Assembly (NCBI GenBank): GCA_009741485.1
Contig: CM019214.1
Span: forward strand, 29,044,746 to 29,108,745
DNA length: 64,000 nt
Source of the DNA: Malurus cyaneus samueli
Lineage: Eukaryota; Chordata; Aves; Passeriformes; Maluridae
Direction of reading: 5' to 3'
Translations under genes and position numbers: made by a program
Notes under the pieces: model-generated
Seen by the model: the letters and a program-made list of their open reading frames with translations, nothing else
Databases searched by the model: none
What the model was told of the DNA's origin: nothing
Part shown: positions 47,412 through 64,000 of the stretch, one piece after another
Numbering within the stretch: position 1 is the first letter of the stretch
Layout: each line of letters begins with the position of its first letter

Positions 47412-47440
<29 letters not shown>
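47369..47440 (+). repeat. AATAAA followed by an A-rich stretch and A29 run
   Basis: AATAAA at 47369-47374, then (AAAAC)n and 29 uninterrupted A at 47412-47440, about 225 bases before the F10 start codon. It resembles the tail of a retroposed sequence, though I recognise no body upstream. Confidence 0.6.
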
Positions 47441-47442
<2 letters not shown>

Positions 47443-47600
47443 TGAACCTCATCCCCCAGACTAAGAAATCCCGCCGCGGCTTTCGCCCTGTCCGGGCGCT
47501 TCCGCTATTTCTGGGCAGGGTGAAGCAACGCCGTTTCAGTCTCACCCCACCCGAGGGGGTGAAGACTTCGGCTCCCGTCCCTGCCGTCCGTCCCGTCCGT

Positions 47601-47635
47601 GCCGTGCCGTGCCGTGCCGTGCCGTGCCGTGCCGT
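47601..47635 (+). repeat. (GCCGT)7 pentanucleotide repeat in the F10 leader
   Basis: Seven perfect GCCGT units, preceded by imperfect CCGT units, end 30 bases before the F10 ATG at 47666. Every unit carries a CpG. Confidence 0.93.
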
Positions 47636-47665
47636 GCCCCGGGAGCGGCATCCCGCCGCGCTGCC

Positions 47666-57670
<10,005 letters not shown>

Positions 57671-58371
57671 GGCTGGTGTGTCCCTTGAACCTTCCATTAG
57701 CTGCCAATGTGCATGTTTTGGAATGGAGACTCTTTTCCCATGCATCTTCTAAGCTCATTTTGTGATCTGATTTCTTAAAGTTAGGGTGCAGCTTCCATTT
57801 ATATTATTCCCGGCTTTAAAGCACATCTCTTTGAACAGTGCTGCTGATTTGAATGGGTTGAATGAGGGAATTTCCCCAAAGAAAATGGCTGCTTTGTGGG
57901 GTCTTTGGTCTCTTTTAGTTATTTTTCAAAGACCATTTTGGTTCTTCTCTCTTTTGACCCAAGAGCTCCTACCAGAGCCTCCTAAGATGTTATGAACATT
58001 CACTAGTCATGACGAAAGCAGGAAGGACAGGATTTGAGTTAATCCTCATATTGCAGCCATCTGTCTGAGCCAGGAGTTTGTCCTTCCTGGAGTTGTTTAG
58101 CTCCTACCTTGAGATGTGTTCAGAAGATTAAGAGAGCAGGGGATATTGCATGGCTAAACAAAAAAGGGCTTTTGCTTTATAAGGATTGTACTTCCCTTTA
58201 CTTTATTTAGAACACTCTGCAAATCAGAATACAGAAAAAATATCTGGCCGAGGTCACCATTTTGAATATCTTCTTCTGGACTGTGTATGGCTGAGGATTG
58301 GAAAGCCCCTTGCATATGTATTATTCTACATGTTACTGTTAGATGCAATATTGATGTACAGCAGCATTTGA

Positions 58372-58377
58372 AATAAA
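58372..58377 (+). terminator. F10: Probable F10 polyadenylation signal
   Basis: AATAAA about 700 bases after the F10 stop codon, followed within 10-40 bases by T-rich and GT-rich sequence (TTCTTTCTTTTTT, TTGGTTTGTTTG), the usual cleavage-site context. Confidence 0.7.
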
Positions 58378-60153
58378 ACATTCTTTCTTTTTTCTTCTTG
58401 GTTTGTTTGTTTTTTAACAAACCCAGTCCCCTCTGGGTTTGTTAGATAGACTCTGTCTATCATTTGCTGTACCCCCTAACCATCCTAATAACCTTTCCAA
58501 GGCTCCTCCGATCTCTTAGACTCCCCTGTTCCTTCAGGAACAGTAAACTTCCTCAGACACCTGCTACTTCCCTCTTTGGGTTTGAGCTGGTACTGGCTGG
58601 TTTTGTACAGCAGGTGCTGTGAGCAAAGCAGGCTGACAAACTCAAAATACAACTCTGCAAAGCAGTGAGTATTGCTGCAGTCAGCACTAATTGTGGCCAG
58701 GAAGGTGGGTGGGCAGGTCAGTTACCCCAGCTGGATGGTCTGGACCTGTGTAAGTCCTCAGTGGGTTTACTTCAATGTTTGCTCAGCACTGTTAGTTCCC
58801 TGAGTTCTGCCCACTGGATTTCTGTTCCATTCCTTTATCCCACACGTATCTGGCCTTGTGCTCAATCAGGGAGAAACATCCCTCTTCAAAGGAAAGACTC
58901 AGGTCCGGGTTCTACCTCAATCCTGTTTACTCTTGCTAAGGACTTTGTCTACTTAAGTGAAGCTTGAGGACTGAAGCAAAATGCAGATTGAGCTGTAAGG
59001 ATGTTGAGATAGCTGAATTTATCCGTTTATATCCAATGTTCTTTCTGTGACAGCATGTCTGCCTTGCTGAGAGGACATGAATGAAGCATCTGCTTGGCTC
59101 TGGGTCTCCTATCCATGGTCTTAACTAACCCTAGGGTCTGAAAGAAAAGAAGGAACTAAAGAATTCTTTTTTTTTTTATTTTTTTTTAATGTATACGAAT
59201 GATTTGGGAGCAATTTCCAATAGCAAAATTTGAACAGATTGCAAAATCCAGCAAAGCTGTGCAGCAGACAGCTGCTGAGTACACTGGTGGATTTTAAGGT
59301 ACCAGAATTCCTCCCAGGAAGCAAACATGGCTGGCCAAACCAAGGATGGTGGACTGAGAGGCCCTGAGCTACCCTCTAGTGCTCAGGTTTCCTCTGCCTT
59401 CAAGGAAATGCCAATCCTGAGATTGAAGGGAAGAAAAGAAGGATAGTAAGTAAACCTGTGACTAGAGCTGCCCTCCAATAGATTTTGCCAGGGAGCCATG
59501 TAAATTTGATGCCACTTGTCTTCCAGAGTGGGAGATGTAAGTAGGTCTAATCTGTGCAGCATGATGGGGGTTGCCCTAAGGAGCAGATGTGGATAAGCTG
59601 TCCTTTATTATGGTGTCCTACAGGATGGGAGGAAAACACCCCGCAGCTGGTGCAGTGTCAAACAGGAAGCGACTTCCCAGAAAGCTCATTCCCTGGAGCC
59701 TTGACCATGGTGCCAAAATTGTAATAAAGGTCAACTTGATGCCATGTTGGCTCAGTGGGCTGGGCTGGATGACCCTGGCTCTGGCTCTGGCTCCTGTTCT
59801 TCTGCCTTCCTTGGGACAAGGGCAATATCCAGATTACTTACTGTGGCTCCTTGCTGCCTGGATAGTCCAGCTGGTTTAGGCAGCTTTGTCTATTTTTCAT
59901 AGAGGAAGTCCCCCTAGAGCTGCTTTGCCAGCATACAGCGACCACGTTGGCATTGCTGCAGCACAGTGGAATTTTGTGTCTTAACAGTGTGCCATGATGA
60001 CATTGAGTGCAGACTTTGCTCTCAGACGTTTTGTTTTCTCATGAGTGCATGACCTTTGCACTGTGGTGTTTCTCATTTTGCAGCTGCCCCAGATTCCTGC
60101 AGAGAAAGCAGTGGGTGATGCACAGTGAGCTCGGAGGATAGGCATAGTTGGTC

Positions 60154-60195
60154 ATCGTGGGACAATGTAGAGGTAGGTATCGTGGGACAATGTAG
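60154..60195 (+). repeat. Short tandem duplication
   Basis: ATCGTGGGACAATGTAGA occurs at 60154 and again at 60179, with a period of 25 bases. Confidence 0.9.
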
Positions 60196-60454
60196 ACAGG
60201 TAGAGCTTTTGCATTAACTTGGCTTTGTGCTGCTTTGCCTACACCACACAGGTGATTGTCAGTGTTTTTGTTTTGCAGAACAGGGGACATGAGTGAACAT
60301 CCTGTACCTCTGCAGTCTCACCCTCTTTGCTTCCCTTTGTCAGGTGCAGAGTGATGATATCCAGGGCTCAGGCACATGAGGAATACCATTTTGGACAGGA
60401 AATTGTGTCAGTGTAAATGATGGGGGCAGTATGTCAATTTGTAGTGCTTTCCAA

Positions 60455-60500
60455 CACGCAGAATATGCTAAGTTGGAAGGGACCCACCAGAATTGAGTCC
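60455..60500 (-). mobile_element. CR1-type tail fragment
   Basis: CAGAATATGCTAAGTTGGAA followed by GGGACCCACC and GAGTCCAA is the reverse complement of the CR1/SINE 3' tail, shortened and diverged. Confidence 0.65.
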
Positions 60501-62736
60501 AAACAAACAAGACAAACAATGGTCTATTCTTCATTTTCTGAAGACAGGTGAAAATTAAATAATGCTTACTATCCATTTATAAGCTACCAATGACATAATG
60601 AATCCCACAATATTTAGCGGTGCAGAGGGGAATGAGAATCCTACCCCATCACACATGATAATTCTGTAAGTCTCCACCAAATCATGGCATCTCCACTTGA
60701 TGAAGCATCCCACCTCTCTCTAGACTGGTCCCTGAGATCTTCTTTATAGAGTAGGCTTATGAATCATAATGCAGCCATGATGCATGCCTTATGTTCTAAT
60801 TTTGCTGTTGTCTCTGATTGAAGACAACTGAACAAACACCTGAGTCATCACCATTGCAAGAGTTGTGAGTTAGAGGTAGATTTTGACATCCCAGAGATGA
60901 GATGGGAGAGTTCCTTAGTGGGACACAGGCTGCCCTGAGAAGCTTCAGAATGTTTCAAGGAAAATCTCATATAAACATGTAGAAAGCAATTTTGTATGCA
61001 CTTGTGTGTATTTAATTTTCATATATACACTAGATGTTGCTGACAATACAATGACAGAAGATGACTTTTATAAAACTGTAAAAATGACAGAGCTCATTAA
61101 TGAAATAAAGAAAAAGAACAAAAGAATAAAATTAATATATTTTTAAAAGAGAGGCTACTTCTAAGATCCCCACAAAACCCTGAAGTATTTAAGGCATATA
61201 TCAAAACTCTCCCAAGGTCAGGAAAGTACAGGATGATTGATTAAAACTGTGAGACCTTTTGTGACCTGACCTCCAAAAGGAAGTATAAAAGTGCCTAGCT
61301 CTGTATAAAAGAGTTGTAAACATCCTGGCATGAAACCAGAAAAGTTGAGGAGTAAATACAGTAAGATAAACATTATGTGAAAATCAAGAGCTGAGTTAAG
61401 TATATGAACAATGGAAGAAAGACAAAGAATGTTAGTCTGTGCCCGATGGAGAAGAAATACTTTCTTCCTTAAGATACCAAATAACTCACACCCAACAAGG
61501 AAGAAAGAAACTTCTGAACTGCACTAGCAGAAATATCACAGCAAATTCCTCCAAGGGAAAAATGACATCAGTTTTCTCCAAACACGGGATGAAAAGCTGG
61601 GTGGCTGCAAAAGATGGAGTAAACATCAGGTCTTTCCTTTAAGGGAGGCTTCTAACATAATTTTATCTAACAATTTCATTTCAACAGAAAGAGAAATATG
61701 GCTAAACTTGGTGCAAATCTGGTCGAGAAACTTGTGTTACTTGATTGAAAAATTATATGGAGTGCAAAGATCCATACAGGTGAACCTGAATACCTCTGAC
61801 TGGTATTTTCCACAGTAACATACAAGACAAGAGAGAGTGTTTACTCACTGCTTTTGTACCTCATTCCAGACTGGAAGGACTACTGTAAATTGAGATGAGC
61901 GTTCAGGCAATCTTGGGAAACTGAAACAGTGGTCTAACATAAATAGAAGGCAATTATATAAGCACAGAAACAATTTCACCTTTGGTCCCAAAACACACAA
62001 CCACAGAAATCTGTAAAATATGTAATGAAAGCAAGACTTTTTCGTTTTCATGAGGCTGAACAGGTAGGAGAAGAAGTAATGGGATCCCATCACTCGAAGG
62101 GCCACTCAGATTAGATGTTAGCAAACACTTTTTAGACATTTTAAGGCAAATTAAGGAGTGCATTAAGCTGTGTGTGTGAGCTGTGGAATTTCATTAAGAA
62201 TCTGTAGGAACAGGTTAGACAGCATCTATTAGGACCAGTTTATTTGCCCTTGCAATGTTTGAGCCAGGAAGAGCTCTCTGGGTTTGCCTATGATCTTGCA
62301 ATACCAGGGACTGAGCTAAGACACAATGAGCCACATACAGATGGACAAGGAATATTGCAAGGATCTACCAAGAGTCCAATAGCTCATTTATTACCGATTG
62401 CTTTAGTTGTTGCTAATTTTTGCCTCTTACCCACATCCATGTTCACCCTTGCCTCAGTACGATGGCAAGTACAGATTGCTCCTTTAATTGCCCTTAAAGA
62501 GCTGTTAGTTATAGCTGGGAAACACAACATAAGATGTAGAATAATAGTCTAGGTCTACCTAATGATGACAGCTCACATTTTAAAAATGGTTTTAAAATGT
62601 TGGTATTATTAAGGCCTTTTGTAGGAATTGTGCTGGTTTTTCTGAAGTGGTAGGGTGCTTGACTGAAATTTGCAAGCAAGCTTCTATAAGCTGCTTGTAC
62701 TTTAATGCATCTGTAACCTGCATTTGTCTCCTTTAG

Positions 62737-62856
62737 AGTCAATGATGCAAGGTCAACTCGGGAACTGCAAGCAGTTCTGCAAAACTGAAGATGAAAGAGT
62801 CATGTTTTGTGCTGCTGGCTGTGCCCTGGGCCATGACAAAGCCTGTGTTTCTATAC
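62737..62856 (+). CDS. Isolated EGF2-like exon, possibly protein Z (PROZ) or its relic
   Basis: A 120-nt open segment between acceptor CTTTAG and donor GTATGA, phase 1 at both ends like the EGF2 exons of F7 and F10. It encodes GNCKQFCKTEDERVMFCAAG and then GHDKACVS, aligning with GDCEQFC...DGYALAEDGKHCVP of factor X. The first and fourth EGF cysteines are missing and an extra one is present, so a normal EGF fold is unlikely. Position downstream of F10 is that of PROZ. No Gla, EGF1 or protease exon was found nearby. It could be a fast-evolving PROZ exon, a relic of PROZ or of another duplicate, or chance. Confidence 0.45.
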
Positions 62857-63640
62857 GTATGAAGCCATATTTATCATTCATCCTATGGGACACACATCAC
62901 ATCTGCACCACGTTTGGGAAGTGCTGCTGTGCTGCAGTGCCATTGTAGCTTGGAGAATAATGTTATTTTTTCAAGCCTTTCACAAGGCTTACCGAGCTTT
63001 TGATAAAAAAATTTAATAAGACCTTAGCTAAAGGACATAATTTAAATAACATCAAATTACGCAACTGTGAGGGAGCAAAAATAGCTCAAGAAAGTAGTCT
63101 GTGCAATTAGTTGTGTTATCTCAGGGGACTGCAAAATCCATGTCCCAGCAGGAGTAAAGCCATATCAGAAACTGATTACAGTGGGGCTCAGATTCCTCTT
63201 TTCCCAAAGGCACTGAAACGAGGCCCTTCATTCTATAGAGGATTTTGTTAGAAAGTAACAGGTTAGATTTATGATTGATAGAAGTTGGTGTCTGTTTTCA
63301 AGGCCTCTGGGATATGCTGAACACCTATAGATCCAAAAGAGTAGAAATCCAAGAAACTTCTCCCTTTACAGTGTACAGCTCACAAGGAACCATGATCATT
63401 TCAGTGGTAATACCATAATGTGACTGCAGTTATATCTCACTTGTTTCTCCTCAAATACCACCTGTTCCATCTGAAAGGAATACAATCTGCCTTTGTCTTT
63501 TCTTGTAACAACAGATTTTCTTCAGTTAACACGTGGTAACATAAATATGTTAATAACTACTGATGGAATTTAATTCTATCAATTTTGCCTTCATTCAAAA
63601 CCAACATGGACAGCAGCTGACCTGCTTCTTGTTGGTTCAA
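62857..63640. other. Sequence after the EGF2-like exon
   Basis: No following protease-type exon was found. An acceptor-like TATCTCAG at 63117-63124 precedes an open stretch, but its translation does not resemble the expected connecting region. Confidence 0.5.
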
Positions 63641-63706
63641 AGAAAATCCTTTCTTTTCAAAAAACGGTGTCTTTTTATGTTCTGAACTTTGACGGGCTAA
63701 GCACCG

Positions 63707-63957
63707 ATTGGCTGTCTGCCCATGCAGTGCTACCACCCACAAACCTTCTTATCCAATCACAGCTCTGGTCAGACGATGCCCATGCGCTCTGTTAGCCAAT
63801 CACAGATTCAGACGTGGGTCTGTCACATATCAATCATAGCAGTGGTTCTCTGTGGCCGCATGACCTGTGGCCGAATCCTTCCCAGACTGACAGCTGCTGG
63901 GGGAAAGTGAGCAGAGCTAAACAGCATCTAACAGGGGAAGGAGCTCATTCTATAAGG
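63707..63957. promoter_or_regulatory. Candidate promoter with three CCAAT boxes
   Basis: CCAAT boxes lie at 63707-63711 (inverted), 63753-63757 and 63796-63800; the last two sit in repeated CCAATCACAG, 43 bases apart. A TATAAGG occurs near 63951. The arrangement resembles NF-Y-bound promoters, but no transcript start or gene in this window can be attached to it. An LTR-type origin is not excluded. Confidence 0.35.
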
Positions 63958-64000
63958 CTTCTCCTTAACCCCAGCAAGTGACCACTTTAATTATCTGACA

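Larger units (their letters stand above)
58378..62736. other. Intergenic region between F10 and the EGF2-like exon
   Basis: 4.4 kb searched for a signal peptide, Gla, aromatic-stack or EGF1 exon in the F7/F10 arrangement; none was found. It contains a CR1-type tail piece near 60455-60500 and a small tandem duplication at 60154-60195. Confidence 0.6.

Noticed and set aside
59770..59880. Leu/Ala-rich open stretch starting MTLALALAPVLLPSL as a PROZ signal peptide
   Set aside because: No donor in the required phase follows, and no Gla exon is found downstream.
61439..61790. Possible Gla exon of PROZ
   Set aside because: Stop codons in the workable frames and no Glu-pair pattern or Cys-x4-Cys loop.
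62244..62552. 102-codon open frame upstream of the EGF2-like exon
   Set aside because: No cysteine pattern or similarity to EGF1, and no splice borders of the right phase.
63117..63240. Acceptor followed by an open stretch as the next PROZ exon
   Set aside because: The translation lacks the YPCGK-type connecting segment and an activation-site pattern.

Overview
This is a vertebrate, almost certainly bird, genomic window. It holds 29 coding exons of MCF2L, all of F7 and all of F10, in that order on the + strand, followed by one isolated EGF-type exon where protein Z (PROZ) would be expected. This is the conserved MCF2L-F7-F10-PROZ block known from human 13q34. Bird origin is indicated by CR1 LINE tails, a tRNA-headed SINE with a CR1 tail (the TguSINE1 type known from songbirds, so a passerine is likely) and an avian ERVL-type retroviral remnant. 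Two runs of exactly ten N mark placeholder gaps in a draft assembly.

Layout: 1-28805 holds the 3' two thirds of MCF2L: the end of the Sec14/CRAL-TRIO domain, the spectrin repeat, the DH and PH domains, optional cassette exons, SH3 and stop. From 28806 to 37694 lie the MCF2L 3' UTR candidates and an intergenic stretch with an old ERVL element on the minus strand. F7 runs from 37695 to 45369 (8 coding exons, 425 aa) and carries a long pyrimidine microsatellite in one intron. F10 runs from 47666 to 57670 (8 coding exons, 472 aa) after a 2.3 kb spacer, and starts in a GC-rich segment with a pentanucleotide repeat in the leader. From 57671 to 64000 there is intergenic sequence, one EGF2-like exon at 62737-62856 and, near the end, a cluster of CCAAT boxes.

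How the genes relate: F7 and F10 encode vitamin K-dependent serine protease zymogens made in liver. Activated factor VII with tissue factor activates factor X, and factor Xa makes thrombin. Their first five coding exons have identical lengths (70, 161, 25, 114 and 141 nt) and identical phases, a direct trace of tandem duplication. MCF2L is an unrelated neighbour, a guanine nucleotide exchange factor for Rho-family GTPases. All exons assigned to the three main genes have GT-AG borders and join in frame: 3246 nt for MCF2L in this window, 1278 nt for F7 and 1419 nt for F10.

I see no convincing new gene system. The points most worth checking are the orphan, cysteine-poor EGF exon where PROZ should be, the three symmetric MCF2L cassette exons, two near-perfect hairpins in F10 introns, the repeat in the F10 leader and the CCAAT cluster near the right edge.
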